A stretch of DNA of 6,673 bases from contig LKMS01000083.1 in assembly GCA_001563965.1 (NCBI GenBank), forward strand, positions 1 through 6,673, given 5' to 3'. Below the pieces are notes generated by a model. That model was not told the DNA's origin. It was given only the letters and a program-made list of their open reading frames with translations, and did no database searches. Made by a program: the position numbers and the translations under genes. Source of the DNA: Haloferacaceae archaeon PL-Br10_E2g29 (GTDB lineage: Archaea > Halobacteriota > Halobacteria > Halobacteriales > Haloferacaceae). Positions 1 through 5,147 of this stretch are shown here, piece by piece. How positions within the stretch are numbered: position 1 is the stretch's first letter; every line of letters begins with the position of its first letter.

Positions 1-7
1 CTCTGAG

Positions 8-34
8 GGTCGCACGCGACCTGTTCGCGTGACC
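8..34. other. Hairpin-forming inverted repeat at the left edge, possible 3' end structure
   Basis: CACGCGA (13-19) and TCGCGTG (25-31) form a 7-bp stem around a 5-nt loop. The stem extends by GGT (8-10) pairing with ACC (32-34) across a 2-nt bulge. A run of five T on the plus strand (60-64) follows 25 nt later and overlaps the stop codon of the minus-strand membrane-protein gene. It could be the 3' end of a plus-strand transcript entering from the left, or a 3' structure on the minus-strand transcript. The hairpin is visible in the sequence; its function is a guess. Confidence 0.3.
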
Positions 35-63
35 GAGTCGTCAGCACGGTTCGGTCGAATTTT

Positions 64-963
64 TCAGGTAAACGATGTCATCGTCGACGAGGCCGCACCA
101 CCGGGTGTTCCCGACTGCTCGGTTCGCCCGCCGAGCGTGGTGAAATCGAAGTTGTCGAACTCGTCGGGGACGGTTCCCTCCGCCGCATACAGGTAGAGCG
201 CGGTTTTCGTGATGCCCTGAATCGTTTGGCCGACGAGATAGACGGCCACGACGACACCGATGACGCCGAGCACGACGACGCTGATGCCGACGGCTGGCAT
301 GACGACGAAGAGCCCGCCACCGATTGCGAGCACGATCGCCACGCCGAGCAAGCCGCCGATGAGTTGGACGAGGCCAATGCCGAAGCCTGCGCCCAACGTT
401 TCACCCCACGTGTCACGAAACGCGCCCGCGCTCTTGGTGAACATCTCCTTGGTCGAGACGTCCTCAAAAACAATGACCGGGATAATGAAGAACGTCGTCA
501 CCGTCCAGCCGAGTGCGAACAACGAGGCGGCAATCCGTGCGAGCCCCGAATCGGAGTTTTCGAGCGAGTTGAGCAGCACGCCAACAATCGCCGAGATCAC
601 CGACCAGACCGCAAGCGGGCCCTTCATTTCCCACGCGGCGGCCATTCCGTTGCGGAGCGTCGGATTCCGCCCATGAAAGGCGTCGTTGACCGAGTAGACG
701 AGTGCCGCGGTAAAGAACGAGGCCAGAAACGTCGTCGTGAAATAAAACACGAACAAGGCGACGTACTCGACGCCGGTGCCGACGAGCCCACCGACGAACA
801 CGGTGAGATACAACATCGCACCGAACAGGAGACTCACAATGCCACCTGCCAGCGGGAACAACATGAGGTCAGGATGGTGTTTGAGCACCGAGAGACTGTC
901 GCGGGTGAGCGTCAGCCCGGTTTTGAGTCGGCTGAAGATCCCAATTCGTGGCATGGAGGACAT
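64..963 (-). CDS. Six-helix integral membrane protein, DUF6159-like
   Basis: 299-residue membrane protein of unknown function. Hydrophobic segments lie at about residues 36-57, 65-92, 115-132, 144-165, 195-220 and 222-245, preceded by a basic amphipathic N-terminus (residues 6-30). The pattern LKHHPDLMLFPL (27-38), a mid-protein PVIVFED (162-168) and TWGETLG (185-191) are what I recall of DUF6159 proteins, which are widespread in bacteria and archaea without known function. The C-terminus (about 270-299) is a polar tail rich in Gly, Ser and Thr, probably disordered. I chose the ATG at 963: an in-frame TTG lies five codons upstream, but the TATA-like box at 988-993 predicts a transcript starting at about 964, so a leaderless ATG at 963 fits best. 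It lies 49 nt beyond the ndk stop, in the same direction, but appears to have its own promoter. The family call is from memory; the membrane topology is directly evident. Confidence 0.82.
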   Translation of the reverse strand: MSSMPRIGIFSRLKTGLTLTRDSLSVLKHHPDLMLFPLAGGIVSLLFGAMLYLTVFVGGLVGTGVEYVALFVFYFTTTFLASFFTAALVYSVNDAFHGRNPTLRNGMAAAWEMKGPLAVWSVISAIVGVLLNSLENSDSGLARIAASLFALGWTVTTFFIIPVIVFEDVSTKEMFTKSAGAFRDTWGETLGAGFGIGLVQLIGGLLGVAIVLAIGGGLFVVMPAVGISVVVLGVIGVVVAVYLVGQTIQGITKTALYLYAAEGTVPDEFDNFDFTTLGGRTEQSGTPGGAASSTMTSFT

Positions 964-985
964 ACCACTTGGTATCAATGAACCA

Positions 986-995
986 CTAAAAATTG
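986..995 (-). promoter_or_regulatory. TATA-like box of the membrane-protein gene, doubling as T-tract after ndk
   Basis: On the minus strand this reads CAATTTTTAG. Its centre is about 27 nt before the ATG at 963, the spacing of a haloarchaeal TATA box giving a leaderless mRNA. The same five-T run lies about 20 nt after the ndk stop codon, and oligo-T tracts are the usual archaeal termination signal, so it may also end the ribosomal/ndk transcript. Both roles are inferred from position and composition. Confidence 0.5.
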
Positions 996-1012
996 AACGG
1001 GTCGGGCGCTCG

Positions 1013-1477
1013 TCACTCGTACTGCCACTCGTCGGTCGCCTGCTCGTAGTCGAGCAGCTCGCTTTCGTCGAAGAACAGGTCGATCTCGCGTTCGTTTGCG
1101 CCCTCGTCTGCGTGATCCGAGGCGTGGATCACGTTGCGGCCGAGATCGAGGCCGTAGTCGCCGCGGATGGTGCCCGGAGCCGACTCGCCGGGATCGGTTG
1201 CGCCGACCATGCGGCGAACCTGTCGGGTGGCGTCTTTGCCCTCCCACACCATCGCAAACACGGGTGCGGAGGTGATGAACTCGACGAGGCCGTCAAAAAA
1301 CGGCTTGTCGCGGTGCTCGCCGTAGTGTTGGCTCGCGAGTTCCTCGTCGAGTTGCAACGCCTTGGCACCGACGAGTTTCAGTCCGCGGTGTTCGAATCGC
1401 GAAACGATTTCGCCAATCAGACCGCGCTGGACGCCGTCGGGCTTGACCATCACGAAGGTTCGCTCGTCGTTGCTCAT
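1013..1477 (-). CDS. ndk: Nucleoside diphosphate kinase
   Basis: Transfers the gamma phosphate between nucleoside triphosphates and diphosphates (ATP + NDP to ADP + NTP) through a phosphohistidine; cytosolic. The 154-residue protein is normal length. It starts with TFVMVKPDGVQRGLIG (residues 7-22), the conserved family N-terminus with the KPD motif. It carries RRMVGATDP (88-96) in the nucleotide-binding region and the active-site signature NVIHASD (115-121), with catalytic His118. The C-terminus (125-154) is rich in Glu and Asp, as expected for a salt-in haloarchaeon. It is the last gene of the rpl7ae-rps28e-rpl24e-ndk cluster, starting 12 nt after the rpl24e stop. No purine-rich Shine-Dalgarno sequence is present (the 12 nt are ACGACACCCCCAT-like), so translation may depend on coupling to the upstream gene. 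The S28e-L24e-NDK order is a recurrent archaeal arrangement. Confidence 0.97.
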   Translation of the reverse strand: MSNDERTFVMVKPDGVQRGLIGEIVSRFEHRGLKLVGAKALQLDEELASQHYGEHRDKPFFDGLVEFITSAPVFAMVWEGKDATRQVRRMVGATDPGESAPGTIRGDYGLDLGRNVIHASDHADEGANEREIDLFFDESELLDYEQATDEWQYE

Positions 1478-1489
1478 ATGGGGGTGTCG

Positions 1490-1696
1490 TTACTCGTCAA
1501 CTTGAGTCTGCTGGCCGCGGTTCTTGCGGCCTGCTTCGGTCCACTCGAGATCTCGGGCCTCGCGGCCGAGCAGATAGTTCTTTTCTGCTTTCGAGTCCTT
1601 GAAGTGGAGGACGGTGCCGTTTGCTTTGACGAACATCGTGCCCGTGCCGGGCTCGATTGCTTCGCCTGAGTAGTCACAGGTTCGTGTTTCAACCAT
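1490..1696 (-). CDS. rpl24e: 50S ribosomal protein L24e, zinc-ligand-depleted form
   Basis: 68-residue large-subunit ribosomal protein of the archaeal/eukaryotic L24e family. The diagnostic blocks IEPGTGTMFV (14-23), VLHFKDSK (29-36) and LGREARDLEWTEAGR (43-57) are all present, so identity is firm. The family's zinc ribbon uses four cysteines (C-x2-C and C-x3-C). Here only Cys7 remains; the other positions are Ser10, Lys33 and Ala37, so a canonical Zn(Cys)4 site cannot form. It starts 5 nt after the rps28e stop. A GGAGG (plus positions 1709-1713 read on the minus strand, inside the last codons of rps28e) sits 12 nt before the ATG and may serve as a somewhat distant Shine-Dalgarno site. The C-terminal tail (58-68) is short and polar. 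Confidence 0.95.
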   Translation of the reverse strand: MVETRTCDYSGEAIEPGTGTMFVKANGTVLHFKDSKAEKNYLLGREARDLEWTEAGRKNRGQQTQVDE

Positions 1697-1701
1697 TGTC
1701 G

Positions 1702-1926
1702 TTACTGGCCTCCGATCGAATCCGCGTCACGCTGGGTTTCGCGAAGCTGCAGGATGTCGCCGACGCGAATCGGCCCCAGCACGTTGCGGGTGATGATACG
1801 GCCCTTGTTCGAGCCTTCTTGGATGCGGCATTTGACCTGCATGGCCTCGCCGTGCATCCCGGTTTTGCCGACGACTTCGATGACCTCGGCGGCCGTCGAG
1901 TCGCCCGCGTTCTCCTCTGCGCTCAT
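1702..1926 (-). CDS. rps28e: 30S ribosomal protein S28e
   Basis: 74-residue small-subunit ribosomal protein with an OB-fold, found only in archaea and eukaryotes. The family signature is clear: VIEVVGKTGMHGEAMQVKCR (residues 15-34) is the first beta-barrel part, RNVLGPIRVGDILQLRET (47-64) is the highly conserved C-terminal block, and an acidic tail follows. The first 14 residues (SAEENAGDSTAAE) are an acidic extension, common in halophile ribosomal proteins. The gene starts 6 nt after the rpl7ae stop and ends 5 nt before rpl24e, so the genes are surely co-transcribed. Only ATCCACC separates the upstream stop from the ATG and no good Shine-Dalgarno is seen, which suggests translational coupling. 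Start choice rests on the family pattern and tight gene packing. Confidence 0.96.
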   Translation of the reverse strand: MSAEENAGDSTAAEVIEVVGKTGMHGEAMQVKCRIQEGSNKGRIITRNVLGPIRVGDILQLRETQRDADSIGGQ

Positions 1927-1932
1927 GGTGGA

Positions 1933-2295
1933 TTACTGAAGTTCCTCGACCTTCGAGGCGATATCGTCGACCTCGTCCGATGCGTCGCCGGCGCTGACAA
2001 TGGCGGCGGCCGCGCTGCCGACTTCGAGGCCGGCGGCGTGGCCAACATCGTCTTGGGTGCCGACGAAGACGACCGGAATGCCCTTCTCTTCGGCGATCTC
2101 GGGAAGGTGCATGACGATCTCTTCGGGCGAGACGTCTTCGGCGACAAAGACGAGCTGAGCGTTGCCCCGCTCGATGGCCTTCGTGGTCTCGTTGGTTCCT
2201 TTCTTTACACTGCCGGTGTCTCGGGCGACCTCGAGCGCGTCGAGTGCGCGTTCTGCGAGGTCGGCTGGGGTTTCGTAGTTGACGTAAACTGCCAT
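1933..2295 (-). CDS. rpl7ae: Ribosomal protein L7Ae, kink-turn RNA-binding protein
   Basis: 120-residue L7Ae. In archaea it is part of the 50S subunit and also a core subunit of box C/D and H/ACA guide RNPs and of RNase P, each time by binding kink-turn RNA. The RNA-binding block KKGTNETTKAIERGNAQLV (residues 31-49) carries the Gly-Thr/Asn-Glu contact motif that recognises sheared G-A pairs, followed by FVAEDVSPEEIVMHLPEIAEE (50-70). The hydrophobic loop AGLEVGSAA (88-96) is the second contact region, and length matches the family. It is the first gene of the operon with rps28e, rpl24e and ndk. A promoter lies about 115 nt upstream and the leader of about 90 nt is strongly structured (separate entries). 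Because L7Ae is reported to bind a kink-turn in its own leader in Sulfolobus acidocaldarius, feedback control is a reasonable hypothesis here, though no perfect kink-turn was found. Confidence 0.97.
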   Translation of the reverse strand: MAVYVNYETPADLAERALDALEVARDTGSVKKGTNETTKAIERGNAQLVFVAEDVSPEEIVMHLPEIAEEKGIPVVFVGTQDDVGHAAGLEVGSAAAAIVSAGDASDEVDDIASKVEELQ

Positions 2296-2301
2296 TGTTG
2301 A

Positions 2302-2310
2302 TCCTCTCCT
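2302..2310 (-). promoter_or_regulatory. Shine-Dalgarno region of rpl7ae
   Basis: On the minus strand AGGAGAGGA precedes the ATG of rpl7ae. GGAG (10 nt before the ATG) and GAGG (7 nt before it) both match the archaeal anti-Shine-Dalgarno complement. This is one of the few clear ribosome-binding sites in the window and indicates a leadered mRNA, unlike the apparently leaderless neighbours. Its first three bases (AGG) lie inside the closing helix of the leader hairpin. Confidence 0.65.
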
Positions 2311-2381
2311 ATCGTCGGGCTCGCGCGTCCTCGCCGAACGGTAGGTCCCTGACGGCGAGGAGCATCATCAACCCCGATAGG
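2308..2381 (-). promoter_or_regulatory. Structured 5' leader of the rpl7ae operon, candidate cis-regulatory RNA
   Basis: Three nested helices are visible in the predicted leader RNA (minus strand). P1 pairs CCTATCG (2381-2375) with CGATAGG (2314-2308), 7 bp. After a 2-nt GA bulge (2316-2315), GGG (2374-2372) pairs with CCC (2319-2317). P2 pairs TCCTCGCCG (2361-2353) with CGGCGAGGA (2336-2328), 9 bp, closing a 16-nt loop. The internal loop between P1 and P2 contains TTGATGATG on the 5' side, which resembles box C (RUGAUGA), and GCGCGA on the 3' side. The predicted transcription start (about 2386) falls just before P1, and the 3' strand of P1 covers part of the Shine-Dalgarno site. The helices are exact; the regulatory role is inference, and a canonical kink-turn with three-nucleotide bulge plus tandem G-A pairs is not satisfied. 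Confidence 0.55.
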
Positions 2382-2394
2382 CTGTATCCTCCCG

Positions 2395-2448
2395 TTTGGC
2401 TCACCCACATAAAAGCGTGTTCAAACCAGCCCGGCTGTGTGAGCCAAA
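2395..2448. repeat. 10-bp inverted repeat flanking the rpl7ae TATA box, candidate operator
   Basis: TTTGGCTCAC (2395-2404) is the exact reverse complement of GTGAGCCAAA (2439-2448). With the promoter call above, one arm lies at about -9 to -18 and the other at about -53 to -62, spaced about 44 bp centre to centre, close to four helical turns. A smaller near-palindrome CAGCCCGGCTG lies between them (2427-2437). This could be a paired binding site for a regulator; in RNA it would be a hairpin with a 34-nt loop. Confidence 0.45.
2409..2420 (-). promoter_or_regulatory. Promoter (TATA box and upstream element) of the rpl7ae operon
   Basis: On the minus strand ACACGCTTTTAT includes TTTTAT (2414-2409), a good haloarchaeal TATA box. 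The expected start, about 25 nt downstream of the box centre, is near 2386, giving a leader of about 90 nt before the ATG at 2295. No alternative TATA box lies closer to the gene. The box sits between the two arms of the inverted repeat at 2395-2448. Confidence 0.6.
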
Positions 2449-2471
2449 ACCACGGTTCCTTGTGGTGGTTT
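2447..2471 (-). terminator. Possible terminator hairpin downstream of the MaoC-like gene
   Basis: On the minus strand AAACCAC (2471-2465) pairs with GTGGTTT (2453-2447), a 7-bp stem around an 11-nt loop, with a four-T run at its 3' edge. It lies about 70 nt beyond the stop codon of the MaoC-like gene and just before the rpl7ae promoter, so ending the upstream transcript here would make sense. It shares two bases with the right arm of the inverted repeat. The T-run is short, so the call is weak. Confidence 0.35.
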
Positions 2472-2505
2472 CGTCGGCACCGATCCCGCCCACGGGCGTC
2501 GGTGT

Positions 2506-2525
2506 CGACGCAGTAAACTGCGTTG
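2506..2525 (-). terminator. Stem-loop immediately after the MaoC-like gene
   Basis: ACGCAG (2508-2513) and CTGCGT (2518-2523) form a 6-bp stem around a 4-nt loop. It extends by one G-U and one C-G pair to 8 bp. It starts 13 nt after the stop codon of the MaoC-like gene. No T-tract follows on the minus strand, so it may stabilise or process the mRNA 3' end rather than terminate transcription. Confidence 0.35.
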
Positions 2526-2538
2526 GCGTCAACTCGAC

Positions 2539-2982
2539 TCAGTCACCGCGCCGACCGACCATCACCAATGCGATCATCGAAAACACGACATCGCCCTCGG
2601 CGGTTTCCGTTTCGATGTACACCTCGACGAGTCCACGCCGATCGGTTTCAGGGTCGCACGCGAGAATTTCTGCGCGTGTCGAAAGCTGGTGGCCTGGACG
2701 CACCGGTGCGTGCCAGCGAAGTTCGTCGATTCCCTTTGCACCCAACGTCGCGGTCTCCGAGAGAAATGACTCGACGAGCAGGCGCGTCGAAATCGCGGCC
2801 GTGTGAAAGCCCGCGGCGATGAGTCCGCCGTAGATCGATTCTTCGGCAGCGCGCTCGGGGTCGGTGTGAAACCACTGCGGGTCGTACTGTTCGGCGAACG
2901 CGATGATTTCGTCTTCGGTCACGTCGTACTCGCCGCCCGCCCATTCGTCGCCGACCGAGAGCTCTTCGAAATACAGCGTCAT
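2539..2982 (-). CDS. MaoC-like (R)-specific enoyl-CoA hydratase/dehydratase family protein
   Basis: 147-residue single hot-dog-fold protein of the MaoC/R-hydratase family, whose members add water to trans-2-enoyl-CoA or act on related acyl thioesters. The catalytic loop reads YDPQWFHTDPERA (residues 33-45). Asp34 and His39 keep the Asp-x4-His spacing of the hydratase-2 catalytic dyad, while the usual Asn-Pro inside that motif is Gln-Trp. It is followed by YGGLIAAGFHTAAIS (51-65), the family's hot-dog helix. The C-terminal half (about 90-145) gives the beta strands, with RWHAPVRPG (89-97) typical of these proteins. The ATG at 2982 has a weak TATA-like TTCTTA at 3007-3012 about 27 nt upstream, fitting a leaderless start. 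It lies 95 nt after gatE in the same direction, with no metabolic link visible. The substrate is unknown, so I give no gene symbol. Confidence 0.88.
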   Translation of the reverse strand: MTLYFEELSVGDEWAGGEYDVTEDEIIAFAEQYDPQWFHTDPERAAEESIYGGLIAAGFHTAAISTRLLVESFLSETATLGAKGIDELRWHAPVRPGHQLSTRAEILACDPETDRRGLVEVYIETETAEGDVVFSMIALVMVGRRGD

Positions 2983-3006
2983 GGCTCGAAGTCGGTTGCC
3001 GACCGG

Positions 3007-3012
3007 TAAGAA
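3007..3012 (-). promoter_or_regulatory. Weak TATA-like box of the MaoC-like gene
   Basis: Minus-strand TTCTTA, centred about 27 nt before the ATG at 2982, is the best match at leaderless spacing. A second AT-rich patch (TACTAAAA, 3044-3051) lies farther upstream and would give a short leader. Neither is strong. Confidence 0.35.
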
Positions 3013-3077
3013 GGTTCAGCCGAGAGTATGTCGACTGCGCGTTTTAGTATCGACCGCACTCCGGCCGTCTTCGTTTC

Positions 3078-4952
3078 TTAGCTTCGCTTGCCAATCTCTT
3101 CGCGGAGCACGCTGCTGACGGTCTCGCCGTCGGCCTTCCCGCGGAGTTCGGCCATGCACTCGCCCATGAGTCCGGAAAACGCGGCCATTCCCTCGTTGGC
3201 GACCTGGTCGCTGTTTCGTTCGACGACGCCCGCAATTATTTCGCGAACCGCGTCGTCGTCGACGCCGCCCAATCCGGCCGTTTCGACGGCCTCCTCGGCG
3301 CTCAATTTCGGTTGCTCGGCGAGCACGGAGAGGACGTCGCCGACACCCTCTTTCGCGAGTTCGTCGTCGGCAACAAGATCGAACACCGCGAGGAAGTGGT
3401 CGTCGGTGAGGTTCTCGACGGCAACGTCGTCGCGACGGAGCTCGGTGACGGTGCTTTCGAGCGTTGTTGCCGCAAACGTGGCGTCGACGCCGCAGCCGAC
3501 CGCTTTTTCGAACAGCGGCATCCGGCGGCCGTAGGCGACCTGCTCGGCGAGGCCCGCGTCGAGCCCGAAGGCGGCTTGATACCGCTCGACCTTTTCGGTC
3601 AACAGTTCGGGTTCGTCGATTTCGCTCGGATCGGGCTCGACCGGCGGTACGTCGGTTTCGGGGTACATCCGGGCCGCACCGGGCAGCGGCCGGAGATACC
3701 GCGTCGTTCCCTCCTCGTTCGCGCCGCGTGTCTCCTCAGGAACGCCCTCGATGGCGGTTTGTGCGCGCTCGGCGACCGCTTCGATCGCGAGTTCGGCGGT
3801 GTCCGTGTCGGCAGCAACGATGGCGACGGCGTCCTCATCGTCCGCGCCGACGGCCTCGCGGAGAGCGGCGACCTCCTCGCCCGTCACGCCGTAAGCCGGC
3901 AGTTCGTCGGTGTGGAAGATGCCGCCCGCGCCGTTGCGTTTGGCGTGATCCGAGAACTCGGTGCCGAGTCGTCGATCCGGTTGGATCTCATGACCAACGA
4001 GGCCGTCGAAGCCAAAGAGTGGAACCGCCGTCACGCTACCGCCAGCTTTGAGCGCGCCTTCGATGACGCCCGAATCAGTGTTTTCGAACACGCTCGTTAC
4101 ATCCTGTGTTTCGCCGACGCTCGCGTCTCGCACATCGAGTTCATCGGCAATATCGAGCAGTTCGGCCTGTCGCTGTACCTCCAGTTCGACGAGCTCGTCG
4201 ATCTGATCGAGCGCCTGCACACCCTTGATCTCGACGCGTGCGCCCTCAGCAATCGAGACGTTGACGTCCTGCCGAATCGTCCCGAGTCCGCGTTTTACCT
4301 TGCCGGTTGAGCGCAGCAACATCCCGATTCGTTTGGCCGCCTCTTTGGCCTGCTCGGGGCTCCGAATGTCCGGGCCAGTTCCGATTTCGACCAGCGGGAC
4401 GCCGAGTCGATCGAGGCTGTACAGGACGCCGTCCGCGCGGTCTTCGACCCGCTGGGCCGACTCCTCTTCGAGCAGGAGGTCGACGATCGAGACGGCCCCG
4501 TCGCTCGTCTGAATTTCGCCGTCTTGGCCGAGCAGCATCGTTCGCTGAAAGCCCGACGTATTCGAGCCGTCAATGACGAGCTTTCGCATGACATGAAGCT
4601 GGTCGACCACACTCATATCGAGTAGCGAGGCGATCTGCATGGCAACCGACAGCGCCTCGTCGTCGACCTCGGTTGGTGGCTCGTCGTCCTCCTCGACGAG
4701 ACAGGTGGTGTCGTAGGCGAGGTACTCGAACTCGCGGTCGACGCGGCTCTCTTCGAGCGCGGCATCGTCGAGTTCGCCGAGTTCGCTTTTGGTTGGATGG
4801 AGGAATCGCGTGATGGTTCGTTCGGCCTCCTCCGGTTCGCGAATCGCCGTTGGCGACCCACAGAACAGTTTGGTGTCGGTGTCGAGCTGCTGGTGGATTT
4901 CGAGACCCGCAACGAGACCCAGCGACTCGTAGTCATAGGTGGAACTACTCAT
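3078..4952 (-). CDS. gatE: Glutamyl-tRNA(Gln) amidotransferase subunit E
   Basis: 624-residue GatE, the tRNA-binding and kinase subunit of the archaeal GatDE amidotransferase. The enzyme converts mischarged Glu-tRNA(Gln) to Gln-tRNA(Gln) using ammonia released by GatD. The N-terminal GatB-like catalytic core carries LVAGLEIHQQLDTDTKLFC (residues 13-31), VMRKLVIDGSNTSGFQRT (121-138), PLVEIGTGPDI (186-196) and IRQDVNVSI (226-234). An inserted GAD domain, found in GatE and bacterial AspRS but not GatB, covers roughly 285-410 (FHTDELPAYGVTGEE, 346-360). RYLRPLPGAARMYPETDVPP (418-437) returns to the core. The helical C-terminal YqeY-like tail (about 450-624) has MGECMAELRGKADGE (596-610). Length and the GAD insert separate it from GatB (usually below 500 residues). 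The partner gatD is not in the window. A TATA box at 4978-4983 supports a leaderless start at 4952. Confidence 0.96.
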   Translation of the reverse strand: MSSSTYDYESLGLVAGLEIHQQLDTDTKLFCGSPTAIREPEEAERTITRFLHPTKSELGELDDAALEESRVDREFEYLAYDTTCLVEEDDEPPTEVDDEALSVAMQIASLLDMSVVDQLHVMRKLVIDGSNTSGFQRTMLLGQDGEIQTSDGAVSIVDLLLEEESAQRVEDRADGVLYSLDRLGVPLVEIGTGPDIRSPEQAKEAAKRIGMLLRSTGKVKRGLGTIRQDVNVSIAEGARVEIKGVQALDQIDELVELEVQRQAELLDIADELDVRDASVGETQDVTSVFENTDSGVIEGALKAGGSVTAVPLFGFDGLVGHEIQPDRRLGTEFSDHAKRNGAGGIFHTDELPAYGVTGEEVAALREAVGADDEDAVAIVAADTDTAELAIEAVAERAQTAIEGVPEETRGANEEGTTRYLRPLPGAARMYPETDVPPVEPDPSEIDEPELLTEKVERYQAAFGLDAGLAEQVAYGRRMPLFEKAVGCGVDATFAATTLESTVTELRRDDVAVENLTDDHFLAVFDLVADDELAKEGVGDVLSVLAEQPKLSAEEAVETAGLGGVDDDAVREIIAGVVERNSDQVANEGMAAFSGLMGECMAELRGKADGETVSSVLREEIGKRS

Positions 4953-4974
4953 TGGGCGAGTGTGGGTGACGGGA

Positions 4975-5008
4975 GCCTAAAAAGGCTGTAGATACCGCGC
5001 GCCGCGGT
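4975..5008 (-). promoter_or_regulatory. gatE promoter with symmetric TATA box and upstream hairpin palindrome
   Basis: On the minus strand TTTTTA (4983-4978) is centred about 29 nt before the gatE ATG, consistent with a leaderless transcript. The box sits inside a near-palindrome, GCCTTTTTAGGC (4986-4975). About ten bases further upstream is ACCGCG (4994-4999) with CGCGGT (5003-5008), a 6-bp inverted repeat with a 3-nt centre, which could be a regulator site next to the TFB element. Promoter role is likely; operator role is speculative. The rest of the divergent gap to nadE shows no gene. Confidence 0.5.
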
Positions 5009-5117
5009 GTGTGGCCCGTCGAATCGGTGTCGACTCGGCGGCGACAACCACGGCGAAAGAATGCCACGCTAACGACGAAAACTGGCTGTTCGTCTACTTT
5101 CTGGCGCTCGTAGGAGG

Positions 5118-5124
5118 CTATTAG
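5118..5124 (+). promoter_or_regulatory. TATA box of nadE
   Basis: CTATTAG is centred 27 nt before the nadE ATG at 5148. This predicts transcription starting at or within one or two bases of the start codon, a leaderless mRNA as is common in haloarchaea. Confidence 0.5.
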
Positions 5125-5147
5125 TCGGTCGGGGCCCTGTTTCGAGT

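Noticed and set aside
1..63. 3' part of a tRNA gene at the left edge
   Set aside because: The segment lacks a GGTTCRA-type T-loop with matching stem and acceptor pairing; it shows only the hairpin already listed.
776..1669. Long plus-strand open frame of 297 codons across the membrane-protein gene start, ndk and rpl24e
   Set aside because: It is antisense to three well-identified genes, has no family-like motif, and long antisense frames are normal in GC-rich haloarchaeal genes.
2315..2374. Canonical kink-turn in the rpl7ae leader
   Set aside because: GA abuts the outer helix on one strand, but the opposite strand would need a 5-nt bulge and the non-canonical stem after the G-A pairs would be mostly mismatched. 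Only a box C-like resemblance remains.
3312..4310. Plus-strand open frame of 332 codons inside gatE
   Set aside because: It is the mirror of the GatE reading frame, whose motifs are intact along its full length; no independent start signal or domain is seen.
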